Assembly (NCBI GenBank): GCA_003254925.1
Contig: QANZ01042365.1
Coordinates: 96,843-160,842, forward strand
Reading direction: 5' to 3'
DNA length: 64,000 nt
Origin: Chamaecrista fasciculata
Taxonomy: Eukaryota > Streptophyta > Magnoliopsida > Fabales > Fabaceae
Position 1 is the stretch's first letter, and each line of letters begins with the position of its first letter. Position numbers and translations under genes: made by a program. Under the pieces are notes generated by a model, which saw only the letters and a program-made list of their open reading frames with translations, was not told where the DNA came from and ran no database searches. Of this stretch, positions 11,203-23,802 are shown in pieces.

Positions 11203-13375
11203 CTACATAAATATATATATCCCTTATTAACTCTTCCATTTCCAACTCCCACAATTTCTGCTTCTCTTTTTTCTAAAAAAGTAGTCAGTTTAATTTGTAC
11301 TGTTCAATGTGTTCAGGGAAAATAGAAGTGGGGAGTTACAACATTATAAACTCCATATGTATCTTGTCATTCAAAATTAGAGAATTTACCTACTATTATT
11401 GTTGAGTTATATTAAAGATTAGTGGAAACTAGAAATTCATAAATGTATTCTCTTATTAATAGATTACTTTCATTTGTCTTGTTTTAACACTTTATATTCT
11501 AACAGCATTATAGCAACCACAAAGCGTATTTTCTCTATAAAGATTATTATTAAACTAAGACTTTGCAACAAAATGAAAAAAATTACTCAGACATTTACAA
11601 CAAATACAATTATACATGACTTATATTTTTTGAAACAACAACAAACTTAAAAAAATAAAGATACAATTTGATACCATTTTAGTATTTAATGTTTTAGTAA
11701 TATTGATATTAACCATATTTTTATGTAGTTAGATTTTTTAAAATTGGCCCCCCATTCTAAAATTCCTCCCTCGGTCCTGAATGTATTTGATTGAGTTAAT
11801 TATAAAGTACAGATATATTATTTGTATATTTGTCCAGAAAGTACATTTAATTCATCACCAAAAACTGCAAACTGAAATTCGGGACCAAAAATTTATTATT
11901 TTCAACTGACTCAAGAATTGAATTTTAATTCCCGAGGAAAAAAAAAGGTTGTCACCCATAAAAATACGAACACAACTAACCGCTGAAGAAAAAATAATTG
12001 TGGTGTGGGTTTTAGGTGGGCTAAAAATAAACTGTGGGTTCAAGTTGTGAGGAAGAAAATATAAGCGCGGAGATAGTTTTTCTTTGCTCTTTGTTTTTGT
12101 CTTTCATTTCCTTTGTAGCCCAAAAAAAACATGAGATTCGAATTTTTTTTGATTGGTCAAAGAATGTTTGGAGGCTTGGGCTTGGGCTTGGGCTTTGGAT
12201 TGGGCCAAGGCCTTCACAACAAGATCAATCGGAATGAAAAAGACAAGGACGTGTGAATCTTATTTAAAGAATAAGATAAGATGGCGACATAACAATTGGA
12301 CTTTGGAAGACTGACTTATGACTATGATTGATGCCTTCACCTTAATTAGCATCCATCTCTCTCATTCCTTCCAATTTTTAATTTATTTCATTTCTTTGAA
12401 TCTCTACATGACGCGTTATCATTAGAAAATAGAAACGGTTGGAATTGTCAAATTCTTTCGAGTTTCGACTCTTATAATTGCGTCAACGGATTTCATCCAC
12501 ATACTATACTCATAGGCTATGAGTAAAATTGTGACCTAGGTTTCTCAGGCTTGTTTACTTGCTATCTTTGATTTTTAATTTCCAAAACAATATCACTTCT
12601 TCAATATCTTTGATCTTATTAATTACTTGCTTTTAATTGTCAAGATCGAAAATATTGAGTAGTGTTAGTGACAAGGGAATCTTGGAGCCGCAAAATCCCC
12701 ACATCATGATTAATTTTACTCACGTTATCTCCATAAATTAAGATCAATTAATTCCTTCGTGCTTCCTTTTTAGTTTTTACTATGTCTAAGAAAATGACTT
12801 GTCAGTGTTGATGGCGTTTCCTTTTATGACAAAATTAATGATGAATCACATGAATCCCCATCTTTTACTGTGGAAATCCCACTCATCGATCATATTAGTG
12901 GGATGAGTGACGTTTTAGGATATTGATTGTACAGTTTTTAACTGTCAAAATAGCAGAATAATAAAGGTTTACACAACTACTTATTGATGATACATGTTTC
13001 AAGGCTATCGTGGTCATGATTCATGAGTGCAAGAGCATATTAATTTGATGCTGAGATGGGTTGTTAACTTAAGCTAAGTCTTGTACTGCAATTATTAAGT
13101 GGAATTGAAATCAACAGTTATGCATATTTAGTAAGCATATTACTATTACTAGATAATAATGAGTAATTAAACCAGCAATTGATCCATGTTTACGAGTTTT
13201 CAGCGTTCCTTTTATATTCAGGATTAAAAGAATCCCTTTCAAACAAAAAAGTAAAAGGAACAGAGTTCAAAATAGGACTCGTTTCAACTAGTTACAGAGG
13301 TGAGAGGAAAGACACAGAGCATATTATTAAATATGGAAATGATTGTTACAAACCTAATAATTAAAGAAAGGATTT
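11203..13375. other. intergenic, AT-rich
   Basis: Apart from the likely SWEET 3' UTR at the left, I see no gene, repeat family or RNA gene here. Open frames are short and lack domain-like composition. Confidence 0.5.
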
Positions 13376-13525
13376 TTAAGGAAAGCGATGCATAGCCACA
13401 AGAGTTCGCCTTGGTGGTGGGACGCAGATGAGCATAAGAGTGAGAGCTATGACCAAAGCAATGAGTAGTCCCATAAGATCAATCCCTCCTCCTTCACTTA
13501 ATTCTGTGCACACCATCTTCCCCAT
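13376..13525 (-). CDS. candidate 49-residue single-pass membrane protein
   Basis: The minus strand encodes 49 residues from ATG at 13525: an N-terminal segment MGKMVCTELSEGGGIDLMG, a hydrophobic stretch (about 17-35, LMGLLIALVIALTLMLICV), then PPPRRT and a basic tail ending HRFP. This is compact and protein-like, with a plausible membrane helix followed by a Pro-Arg stop-transfer segment. I have an impression of similar short plant proteins but cannot name a family. There is no second exon evidence and no proven promoter. It could also be a chance frame, although codon use and composition argue mildly against that. Confidence 0.42.
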   Translation of the reverse strand: MGKMVCTELSEGGGIDLMGLLIALVIALTLMLICVPPPRRTLVAMHRFP

Positions 13526-14102
13526 GCCTCAATTTCTTCTTTCTGCCTATGGAAAATCAAGGAATCTCAATTACAACAAATGTATATATAGAAATAACTT
13601 CAACTATAATTTTATAGTGAGAAAGAAGTGGTTATTGGAATTGGTTAACTTATCTTCCTCATAAGTCAAGTTGATGTGTAATTTTCTGTGGGGCGGCATA
13701 CTTTTCCAAATTTCTCACCATAACGATGTTGACTGAGTAAAACCAGAAACGAAAACACAAGGCGTATGGTTTTTCATATAATATGTGTATATGTAAATGT
13801 CTAGATCGTATGGTGCATGTTTCATTTCATTTCCTTCATTGGTTACGTTTCATTAATCAAAGGGACCTTATTTGGTAGTTTTGATTTAGAAACTCTCAAG
13901 ACTCTTTCAAGTAGTATACTATACTTGTGTAGTTGTGTATATAATAAAGAAAGTAGACTGCACAATCAAAGTCCACTCTAAGGTTTAAAAGGAAAGTTAA
14001 CTTTTGCCTCGATATTCAAATGACCCACCACCGTTCACACCATTTACATTAAATTCCCTTCAAACTCATACTACCAACCAAACGACAAAAGTCGAAGGCT
14101 TT

Positions 14103-14408
14103 CTAAAGAATTCTTAGAGAACAGTGTGCATCACATCTACCTAGATTTGGCCAAATCGCTGATAGGTACTTAATTATTTGATTGAGTCCAAGCAAGTTTT
14201 GACAGGTAACAGAGCTATTTTGGAGGTCAGAAGAAAAGGAAACAACCGAAGCATTATGGAAGATGGACATCTCAAGATGACATACAGGATTATGAAGTTG
14301 AAGTATCATGGTATGAGATGATTTCTGTGATTCTCCCACAGTGAAGAGCAGAGATACAGCACAAAAGAAAAGGAAAAAAAAAAGGCTGAAAAGCGAGGAT
14401 GCAGCCAT
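14103..14408 (-). CDS. candidate small secreted protein (101 residues)
   Basis: ATG at 14408 opens MAASSLFSLFFFLFFCAVSL followed by LFTVGESQKSS, a good signal peptide with likely cleavage after about residue 26. The remaining 75 residues contain four Cys (VCH, VTC, RCDAHC), two NxS/T sites (HNAS, QNSS) and no motif of a peptide family I know (no CLE, RALF, IDA or LTP pattern). A purine-rich template could yield such a Leu/Phe-rich start by chance. It may also be a first exon with more downstream. Function unknown. Confidence 0.3.
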   Translation of the reverse strand: MAASSLFSLFFFLFFCAVSLLFTVGESQKSSHTMILQLHNPVCHLEMSIFHNASVVSFSSDLQNSSVTCQNLLGLNQIIKYLSAIWPNLGRCDAHCSLRIL

Positions 14409-14743
14409 GATGATGTACTATTGAGAATGATTAGGGTGGTGCATTATTGGAATTTCAATTTCAGCTGTTGTTGATGGCAAAACCAATGGGGATGCCCACA
14501 CACTGGCAAAACTGATGCTGGAGCAGCGTCATTGGGTTCACTTTTTAATCATACATTTACAGCATCCATCAATTGGTCACAGTAATATAATAATGAGAGG
14601 GTGGGAAAGAACAGTAAAAAAGAGTCAGAAATGATATGAAACAGTGAAGATAAGAGAGTGAACAGAATGAATGAATGAATGATCAAAGGAGCATAGTAGT
14701 AATATAATAAGAGAATAAAAATGATGATGATCATGAACATGAA

Positions 14744-15946
14744 GGGAATGGATCATCTCCATTACTTTTTCTCTCCATTCTCTCCATTACTTTTTATCTT
14801 AGCCATCCAAAAGCATCCAATAGTTTGAGAGAGCGCCACGTCACCAGAGTTTAAGACTTAGCAAATTTTTTAACCAAATTGAAGCTTGAAAAACGCACCA
14901 CTGCTTATTTTCGCTTCTCTCTCTCAAGTCAGGTGGGAAAACTCAATAATCTCCAATATTGTGGACATCTCTATGTAATAATACTAAAGAGAAAACCTGT
15001 TTTTAAGTCCTTAAATTTGTGAGAAAATTACAATTTAATCATTGGATATTGGTAATATATTTTTTGGTTCTTATTTATTTTACAAATATAAAAGGCCAAA
15101 CTCCTATTTTGGTCCCTCATGTTTGCTCAAAGTTTCGTTTTAGTCCCATAAGTTTTTTTCGTTCTGTTTTGGTCCCTCAAATTTCTAAAAAGTTTCACAT
15201 CATTAGTCTTTAACTCTTTTCCATTTACTTTTTCTGTTAAATAAAAGAAAAAAAATTAACTTTCATATCCCAACAATTTTACTCTTTTACAAATGGGAAG
15301 AACCTTAATGCAAAATAGCAAAATCGTTAGGAGATGAAAGTTAGTTTTTTTCCCTTTTTTAACAGAAAAACTATATGGAAAAGAATTATAGACTAACGGT
15401 GGAACTTTTTGGAAACTTGAGTGACCAAAACGAATCTTTGAGCAAACATGAGGGACCAAAATGAAACGAAAAAAACATGAGGGACCAAAACGGAACGAAA
15501 AAAACATGAGGGACCAAAACAGAACGTAAAAAACTTGAGGGACCAAAATATAATTTTGAGCAAAAATGAGGGACCAAAGTAGGACTTTGGCTTTTTATAT
15601 TTGTAAAAAAATAAGAACCAAAAAATATATTTCCAATATCCAAGGATTAAATTGTAATTTTCTCACAAATTTAAGGACTTAAAAACATGTTTACTCTTTA
15701 TTATTATTACATAGAGATGTCCAAAAACACAATCTTGGAAATTATTGAGTTTTTCCACTTGACTGGGGAGAGAGAAGGGAAAATAAGCAGTGGTGCGTAT
15801 GTCAACTTCAATTTAGTTAAAATATTTGCAAATTCTTAAACTCTGATGATGTGGCGCTTTCACAAACCAATGGATGATTTTGGATGGCTAAGATGAAAAG
15901 TAATGGAGAGAATGGAGAAAAAAAGTAATGGAGATGATCCATTCCC
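14744..15946. mobile_element. 1.2-kb foldback element with perfect 9-bp target duplication
   Basis: A 1203-bp inverted repeat starts gggaatggatcatctccatt and ends with the complement. Arms of about 580 bp pair throughout. The outer halves are ordinary-looking sequence; the inner halves carry repeated TTTGGTCCCTCATG-type cores. GAACATGAA flanks it on both sides (14735-14743 and 15947-15955). It has no transposase, so it is non-autonomous and Mutator-like by duplication length. Scattered mismatches between arms indicate moderate age. The SYFGPS-like frames inside are translations of the core repeats and are not genes. Confidence 0.93.
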
Positions 15947-15955
15947 GAACATGAA

Positions 15956-17251
15956 ACGTGCGGCCATCATTCACCAATGAAACGTCCCTCTTTTAATCAA
16001 ACTCTCTTATATGTTTGACACCTTTTTTTCTTTATGGAATTGGTGTCCCAGTGGGTGCGCTGTAATGTTATTGTCGCGCCCATTTGGCACTTGCACTCTA
16101 ACAGTCCTAGTTCAGACTAGAGAGAAAGGCTCTTAGAGAGGGAGAGGGATCATTAAACAAATGGGCTTCTTTTTTTTTTTAATTTTATTTTTTAAAGTGT
16201 TATTAAGATGAGAGTTACATTGAGAGATGGGTCAAGTGATCAGGTGGGAGGTGTGTTGTAGGAAAAAGAGCAAAAAGCTGTGGACACCATCCAATGTCAC
16301 CGAATCTATCACGTGGCTCGCAAAACGAGGCTCTCTCTCTCTCTCTAAGTCTAAACATTAGAAATTTAGAATCAAAAGCAAAGCAGATGTCACCCCCCAC
16401 CTGAGGCCAATTTCATGACACTTTTTTCTGTTTTTTCTTAAATGCTGTTGCCAGAAACTCGCTTAAGCAAGCAATCTGATTGTTCTCAGCCGTAAGCAAC
16501 ACAAGCTTCCCGATTCCTGCCAGTGGAAGGGAAGAGACAAAGAACCACAAAATTAAGGACCCTTACAAGAAAGAGGTTACATAATTTTTCTTATTACTGA
16601 GGAATTTCTTCCTCTTGTCTTCTACTTGGTCCAGGTAAAATGAGAAACGAGAAAGTAGATCTCGAATTCGGAAAGCAAGATCCAGTTCTCTCAGTAATGA
16701 AAACCCCCTTTGATAATGGTTCATTCAAGTACGATACAAGAAGGCTATAATTCTAATCGTACCCACAGAATCGTAACAAGAGAAAGCAAGACATCATAGA
16801 CATCCAATGCATCAGCATTACAATCAATTGCAGTGAAATATCAGATGTTGAATTCTTATTCAGTAACTGGTTTATAGATGGCATGAGTCCACCAGATCTT
16901 ACTCCTAAAAACAAGGGCAGCATAGATAAATTTATAGTACGATGAATAAAAACGACTCTATCTTATGCATACAACATAGTTTTAGCCTCTTCCATTAATC
17001 GCTACTTGCTATCCCCCTAGCTCAGCCAAACTGTAAAACTAATGGCGAAAGCCAATGGCGCGGGAGCCTCTGCGTAGCCTCCTGTACCAAGCTCAAACAC
17101 CATCTATGTAACAGCAATTACATAAGCCAGGTAACATTAAAACTCACTTGAGAGTACCACTTTAAGCATGTACCTGCCGTTATCAAATTCCCAACACAAG
17201 AGGCACGTCAATTCCAGGGCTCCATCTGAAGTTTGATTGCACAAGAAAACC
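15956..17251. other. intergenic and TIR1 3' region
   Basis: The left part holds purine-rich, low-complexity DNA. The right part (about 16850-17251) is probably the 3' UTR of the minus-strand TIR1 gene. No further gene is seen. Confidence 0.5.
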
Positions 17252-20034
17252 TTAATTAGTTAATTCAGAATTCTCTTCCATTGTCCACACAAAATCAGGC
17301 ATGTCCAATCTAGGCCCTGCAATTGTTCTGTATATGTAGAGCTTCTCAACAGGACAACTATCAGGCCTTGAATTAGGAGGTCCTCTCTCATCAATAACTT
17401 CAACATTAAGTCTGGGCATCTTCTGAGCCAGCAATTTGCATGCTCCAAAACTCACCAAACAAGAGGACATCCAAAGGGATCGCATTGTCTCCAGCTTTGC
17501 AGCATTGGCCAAGAGGGCCTTATCACCGAAAGGGCAGTCCCTTATCTCCAGCTTTCGAAGGTTATCACACCCAGACAGTACATGATGCAGTCCCAGATCA
17601 CTATCTCCAGCAAAAGCCACAGAAAGCATTTCAAGTTTCTTCCCATAAGTCCCAATGTACTCGAAAACACGATCAGTAAGAAGACCTGAAAGGGATAGAC
17701 GTCGAAGATCCTTGCAATGCTCTACAATAGCTCCAAAACCAGCATCCAGTGGCTGAAGGGTAAGGTAGTCGGGGGTCTGAGGTTCAATAATGCATAGGCG
17801 AAATCGAGTCATATTTGGCCTGTTCCTAGCAATTGTGATCAGGGCAGCGTTAGACATTTGCCGACAAAAATACAGGACTGACTGGAGCTTAGGGCAGCCT
17901 TCAGACACAGAAACAAGGCCATGTTCGGTCAGTGACACATTTGGCTCTAAACCAAATGGGTCAGATGGAAAAACCCTCAACTCTCTGAGATCCTTGCATG
18001 ATGCAGCAAGTGTATCAAGGCCAGCATCTTCTATGTAATCCATAACCTATAACAATGAGCTTAATCAGCATAATGATTCACAGAAGAGCTCAAGATGTTG
18101 CATTGGAGAAGCAAACATGAACAAGGACCACATGCAATAAATGGCTATCAACATCTAACATCAGACATACCAGTAACCGCTGCAAATTCCGACATTGACT
18201 GACGAACTTGATAAGATCAGGGCTTTGAATAGTAGCATAGCTCAAGTTTAAAGATGTTAGCCTTGGACAGATAGGATAGACAGCTGGAAGGTATGATGGG
18301 AGCACATCCCAAAAGCCAGACAAGCTCCGCAATTGCTTACACCCAGATAGTGCTCCTGCCAAGTTTGAGAAGACCTCAGGTCGATTCTCAGTCGAATAGG
18401 CTCCTGTACCTAGCTCAACCAGCTGCGGAGCCCGGCCAAGTAGGCTGGATAGTCTATCAAGGGGTACAGCTCGGTTCAGACGGAGAATCTGCAGGTTTGG
18501 ACACCTCCCAATCAGGCGCTCAAGTGCAGAGTAACTCACCGCAGAACCTAAGCAAGAGATGTTAAGAGAAACTAATGATCTATACGAGTCAGGAAAATGG
18601 CTCAGCCAATGCCCACCAGGTTCATCATCCACTTCACTCTCCCGCAAGTCTAATTCCCTCAAATTCCTGCAGTGCATTAGCGGAAGTAGATTGAACAATC
18701 ACAATAGTTGAGACACTCAAAAGCCAACTATCCTATAGCAACAAAGAAACAGTAAACTGAGCTACACTAAGCCAAGTGATTCAAATCATTATTTGCAAGA
18801 AAATAGGATTTTTCTCACAAAAGAGGAAGCAGACACAATTACTTTAAAAAGATTTACAAGCAAAAGCTAAGTCAGAACGTAAACAAGCTAGACTTGAAAA
18901 ATCCAGACGGCCAATTAAAATCAACAACCAAAGAATAATGAGTAAAATAACTCTGCAATCTTGAGACAACAAAACCTATTGAAAACATGTGATTCCCAGA
19001 TCCCTCCCACCCCACCAAAAAGAATTGACAAAATGTTAGAAACAAAACCGTCAAATATCTTTTCCACGGAATTAAGTTCAGCACAGAAATTGTCAGAGTA
19101 AATCATATCCTAAAAATCCACCACATGAAAGCGGCAACAGACATCAAGGCTCGGAATTCACAATGAAAAAGCTCCTAACAAGAAAATAGCAGATAGCTCA
19201 AAAACGTATCACAATAAGCGTAACTTCCTATTATAAGAACGAATCAAAAGCCACACGAAAAATCAAGCATTTTATATGCAAACAAGCCCTGCAAGTCCAC
19301 CGATGGAATGAGGCAAAAAGCTGACGTATTAGAACCATTCTTATCGCTCTATTGTTACGGCAAGAAAAATACTTAAAGACAAGTCCGGCAATCTACCTAA
19401 TAGTAAAGATCCGAACTTTTTGTTCTTTGGTGAAACAAGGAAATGTCAGAAACCTACTATTGGCTCACACGAACAAAAACTAAGCCTCAAGGCCAAAAAA
19501 AAAAACAACAAAAACTAAGCCAACACAAAATTCATGAGAATAAAAGTGAGGTTAAAGTAGTAAAAAGGACCTGCAATTGGCAGCAATGGCGGCAAGTCCA
19601 TCGGTACTGAAACCCTCGCAAGAGGAGAGCACTAGGACTTTGAAATTTTTGAATGATTTAGCAATTAACTCTAAGCTCTCGTCAGTTATGACCATCCTCT
19701 TGAGGCGTATCTCCTCGAGCCAGGGGTAGGAAGTTGCCATAGCCGCGATCCAAGGGCAAACAAAGCCACCCCAACCCTCCGGCACCAAATTGAAGTCGGC
19801 AAAGTGAGGCTTCCCCTTGAGTGAAATGGATCTCACCTCCGGGAACCGTTTGGTCACCATTCTAGGGTTAACTGCATAGCAGTTGCCAATGAAAATCCTC
19901 CTCCTACACCACCGTTCGATCTCGTACCATGACTTGCAGACCAACGAGATGGCGTTACGGTCCTTGTCCGACTGAATGAATGAGAAAATATGCTCGAGGA
20001 CCTCCTCTGGAAACGAGTACGCCATTCTCTGCAT
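17252..20034 (-). CDS. TIR1: TIR1-type auxin receptor F-box protein
   Basis: Three coding exons on the minus strand: 20034-19571, 18666-18171 and 18046-17252; 584 residues, close to Arabidopsis TIR1 (594). The F-box is at about residues 8-45 ([28 protein letters not shown]). Eighteen or so leucine-rich repeats follow, with highly conserved TIR1 blocks such as [54 protein letters not shown] and [20 protein letters not shown]. It forms SCF(TIR1) with SKP1/Cullin1, binds auxin and inositol hexakisphosphate, and recruits Aux/IAA repressors for ubiquitination in the nucleus. The auxin- and InsP6-contact regions I can recall (HFADF loop, [19 protein letters not shown]) are intact. Intron 1 is 904 bases, intron 2 is 124. 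The end MEENSELTN is about ten residues shorter than AtTIR1. AFB1 is a close alternative; both lie in the TIR1/AFB1 clade. Confidence 0.97.
17470..17491 (-). promoter_or_regulatory. miR393 target site in the TIR1 coding region
   Basis: The plus strand reads tccaaagggatcgcattg followed by tctc. Its first 18 bases equal the first 18 of miR393 as I remember it, so the mRNA is complementary through the seed and cleavage site, with mismatches only at the miRNA 3' end. The site lies in codons for ETMRSLWM, as in other TIR1/AFB genes. miR393 cleavage of these mRNAs tunes auxin sensitivity. Confidence 0.93.
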
Positions 20035-20225
20035 ATGGAAACAGCTCCGAGAATTCCCAAGGAATCGACGATGTCGTTTTGGGGAATGAAAATGAATATC
20101 TTCGCAGTAGAGAGATAAGATGCTGATAAAGCTTCTCAGGTAGAACTGTTAGATCTGAGACTCCATTGACGAGCTTATTGTTGTTGCCAGAGACGGAAGA
20201 GGAGAGGCGAGGAGAGAGAGAGTTA

Positions 20226-20256
<31 letters not shown>

Positions 20257-20300
20257 TAAGGATTTTATGTGTTAGAAATTAACTAGGGTTAAATAGGGTG
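20035..20300 (-). promoter_or_regulatory. TIR1 5' leader with GA/GT microsatellite
   Basis: Upstream of the TIR1 ATG is a (GA)n-(GT)n-(GA)n tract at about 20211-20256, read as CT-rich on the sense strand, as is common in plant 5' UTRs. Exact transcription start is not visible. Confidence 0.45.
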
Positions 20301-22225
20301 GTGGGGTTTGTGACGAGAAAGTGATGAGCAATGATGGGAGTGACACGTGGTGATGAGCGAATAAGAGCCGTAGGATGGGGAGTGTAAGAAGCTGATCTTA
20401 TCCGTCGAGTGAAGGAAGAGGGGCCGCAGAAAACGGGTGTACGTAAAGAGGAAAGAGTGAGTGATTGCTGATTAGTGAAGCCGTGGACCAAATTCACGAT
20501 ATGATATGTTCATATTTGAGACGATACCACCAATTCACTCATTTACCCGCGATTCTATTTCTTTCAAAATACCCACAACTTGATCGTCCATGGGAACAAC
20601 GGGTTTTCAACTTTTGATTTACAAAAATAAATGTTTTTCTTTTTACCAAACAAAAAAATAGAGATTTTTTCAAATTCTTGTATAGTATTAATTGATTATT
20701 TTTTTTTATAAAAATACTTTCAAATTCTCTGGCCACCCGCGTTAAGTAGGTTATATGAGAATAAGAACTAACATCCACGTTAAGTATTTTATCCATTCTT
20801 GAAAAAACTTTCAAATTCTCTCATTTTTTTATATTCTTATTTCAATAAAAAAAAATCTCTCTCCTGCTTTTGAAAATGACATTTTAGATTATTTTTCTAT
20901 GAATATTTATAATGTAAGAAAAATAATATTTTAGCTTATTTTTGTCAATTATAAGAAAGTATATAGATAGTTTGTTGAAAACATAGTATTAAGAGCAAAA
21001 AAAATAAATAAATTTATTAAGTGTATATAAAAAATAAAATATGAGAATATTTTTTTCAAAAAAAGAAAAAAAAATGAATCATCATCAATTAATAATGTAT
21101 GGAAGTTTGGATACTTATTATATTTTCAATGTTATTATGAAAACCTAGTAAATAAATAAATTGGTTTTGATAGAGTGTGAATAGTGTGTACCGAAATGGG
21201 TGTGGAACGGGAATCTCATGATTTACTTTGCACGGCTGGATCTGAGAGGTGCGAGAGGATACAGTGGGGACCACACGTGACAGATAGATTTCAAAGCAAA
21301 CGACAAAATTAATAGAAATTATAAATATGGTTAATGGTTAATAAGTTTTGCAACTTCAGGGGATGATATCTTCACATCATGACCGTCCAATCACCTCTGA
21401 CTATTTCATGTTACCACTCAGATTATCTGCCTCTCCTGCTTCTGCTTTCTTTGCTGCCGCCTTCACCCTCATCCAACCTGCAAAATTATTAATTTAATAC
21501 TACTACTATTACTTAATTCTCATTAAATACATGATCAACAGAGCAAAAATTTATTGGCACCAAACAGTAACCAAAAACATTTTACATTCAATTCTTTTTT
21601 ATCAGGCCAAAAAACAAGTACTACGTGTTTTTTCAAAAAAAAAATGTGTTTTATGCTATATTTCACTGGTGATAGAGCGAAAAACGATTAGATTATGATA
21701 GCGCATTCAGGTAATAAGATTTCAGTTGAAAGCCCCAGTCCGTAAAGTGCTTTTAACGTATATATTGATCCATTTAGGGAGTTTTAGATGTAAATATTTT
21801 ATTTTTGGCATACCACCAAACTAATGAATCTTAATCCGTGATGTGAAGCAATCTTCTCGGAAAATAAATTGGATTAGTGCAAGTGGTGGTAGCTTATAAG
21901 CGGCCAACTAGAATTATAAGTTTAACAAGGCAAGTATCCATTATCTTTAATCCATATCATTAGAGAATATATTCAGTCGCATTCTACCTTAGAAGAAGTT
22001 AATCTCATCAAGTTACCTACTAAAGAAAACGAATCAAGTCAAACTACTTTTCTTCTTCCTTTTTCTTTTATCAAAAAATAATTTTTTGTTTAAACACACA
22101 ATGTTGGGAGAAAAGCAAAACAGAGTTTCATACATTTTTTAAACCGCTCACTACTATTTGTTTACTCTCTGCACTGAATTTCAAAGATGCTGCTATTCTA
22201 TTTCTACATGGTCTCTGAATATTTC
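20301..22225. other. intergenic, very AT-rich
   Basis: TIR1 promoter side at the left, then AT-rich DNA with many A and T tracts. No gene, RNA gene or repeat family is recognised. Confidence 0.5.
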
Positions 22226-22761
22226 GGGTCCGTTTGATTGGAGGGAAAAGGGAGATATGTAAAGTAAATGCACGAATTATAATACTTTTAGGTGTTTGGT
22301 ATGGCAATTTGAGCTATGTAAAGTGGATTACAATGTAAAGGCATTTACATTACATAGGTCATTTTTCTTTACTTCACATTTCTGATGTAATCAAAGTCTA
22401 CCTAGGAAATTATGGTAGAATTCCTAATTTGCCCCTCTTACTCTCATCCCATCTTCTTCCCCTGACGATGGTCGGTGGCGGCGCCGGCCACCGTGGACGG
22501 CGGCGATGGCCACCGTAGACGGCGACACTGGCCACTGTGGGCAGCAGTGGTGGGCGGCGACGGTCTTGTGGTGGTTGTGGGAAGGGCATTTTTGTCATTT
22601 TTTTCTATATCTATTTTACTTTCCCTCCCATATCTTTTTTATACTAAATACTTTCAATCTTTACTTACTTTACATCCCCTCAATTACTTTTCCTTTCCCT
22701 CACAATTTTTCCCTTCTAAAACCCTTTCATTTACTTACCCAAATGGTACCAAACGGACCTA
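22226..22761. mobile_element. MITE-like element with GC-rich core
   Basis: About 536 bp bounded by short imperfect inverted ends (ggtccgtttgatt and ccaaacggacc). The interior has two AT-rich flanks with 'tgtaaagta' motifs around a GC-rich, CGG-repetitive core (about 22466-22580). The right 200 bp recur in reverse orientation at 34164-34374 at roughly 90% identity by eye, which shows it is a dispersed repeat. Target duplications are not clear. ORFs of 62-95 codons across the core are not convincing as genes. Confidence 0.75.
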
Positions 22762-23359
22762 AATATATATATGCACGACGACTTGTTTAAAGAGCTTTTG
22801 TTTAGAATGTTAATTTTTAATCTGTACCGAAAAAAAAAATACTTATCAGACAATGCTCGAAAAAATTTAAAAAGTGACAAGAACATTTTAAAGAGTTTAA
22901 TTTATGTATTTATAAACACGCGGATTTCTTTGTACGATGTTGAATTCTAAAATGTTCTTGTTAAGAGATTTCTAAAAATTGTAAAACTTAAATATAATAC
23001 AACAGACAATGTGATGTATCCTTAACTATCGAACGGGGTGACTGACTGGGGAGAGAGGTCATGTGGGTTGGCACTTGGCACCCGTAATGAAGAAAAAAGG
23101 TTGAGGTGGCAAAAAAAGGGAATAATTAAGAATGATAATAAAATAATAATAATGGTTTTGCCGAGGAATCGATTTAAAAGTACAAGCAGCTCCACATTGC
23201 ATCTCAATTATCTATCTCCGTGTACGGTCACATGGTAATTGTTAAATAATTGTTTCTTGGTTTTTCTGTTTCACTTACACAGTTACACTTCACCCAGTAG
23301 CTGCAGTAACCTGAAACCCACCCTGCTAAATTTGATTTCTAATAAATTATTAATTAAAT
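22762..23359. other. intergenic
   Basis: AT-rich sequence up to the assembly gap. Nothing recognisable. Confidence 0.4.
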
Positions 23360-23802
23360 NNNNNNNNNNNNNNNNNNNNNNNNNNNNNNNNNNNNNNNNN
23401 NNNNNNNNNNNNNNNNNNNNNNNNNNNNNNNNNNNNNNNNNNNNNNNNNNNNNNNNNNNNNNNNNNNNNNNNNNNNNNNNNNNNNNNNNNNNNNNNNNNN
23501 NNNNNNNNNNNNNNNNNNNNNNNNNNNNNNNNNNNNNNNNNNNNNNNNNNNNNNNNNNNNNNNNNNNNNNNNNNNNNNNNNNNNNNNNNNNNNNNNNNNN
23601 NNNNNNNNNNNNNNNNNNNNNNNNNNNNNNNNNNNNNNNNNNNNNNNNNNNNNNNNNNNNNNNNNNNNNNNNNNNNNNNNNNNNNNNNNNNNNNNNNNNN
23701 NNNNNNNNNNNNNNNNNNNNNNNNNNNNNNNNNNNNNNNNNNNNNNNNNNNNNNNNNNNNNNNNNNNNNNNNNNNNNNNNNNNNNNNNNNNNNNNNNNNN
23801 NN
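23360..23802. other. assembly gap (443 N)
   Basis: An unbroken run of N. Open frames drawn through it are artefacts. What it hides is unknown; neighbouring sequence gives no hint of a gene. Confidence 1.

Noticed and set aside
15256-15643. Minus-strand frames with repeated FGPS / VPHV peptides
   Set aside because: They are translations of the GGTCCC cores in a foldback arm.
17440-18565. Plus-strand frames of 79-90 codons opposite TIR1
   Set aside because: Shadows of the TIR1 exons; TIR1 codons explain the openness.
21395-21480. Minus-strand Ala/Lys/Glu-rich stretch after an AG, resembling an exon
   Set aside because: Only about 23 codons, no partner exon and no recognisable family.
22410-22790. 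Several 62-95 codon frames over the GC-rich core
   Set aside because: They lie within a dispersed repeat whose second copy shows they are not conserved as coding sequence.
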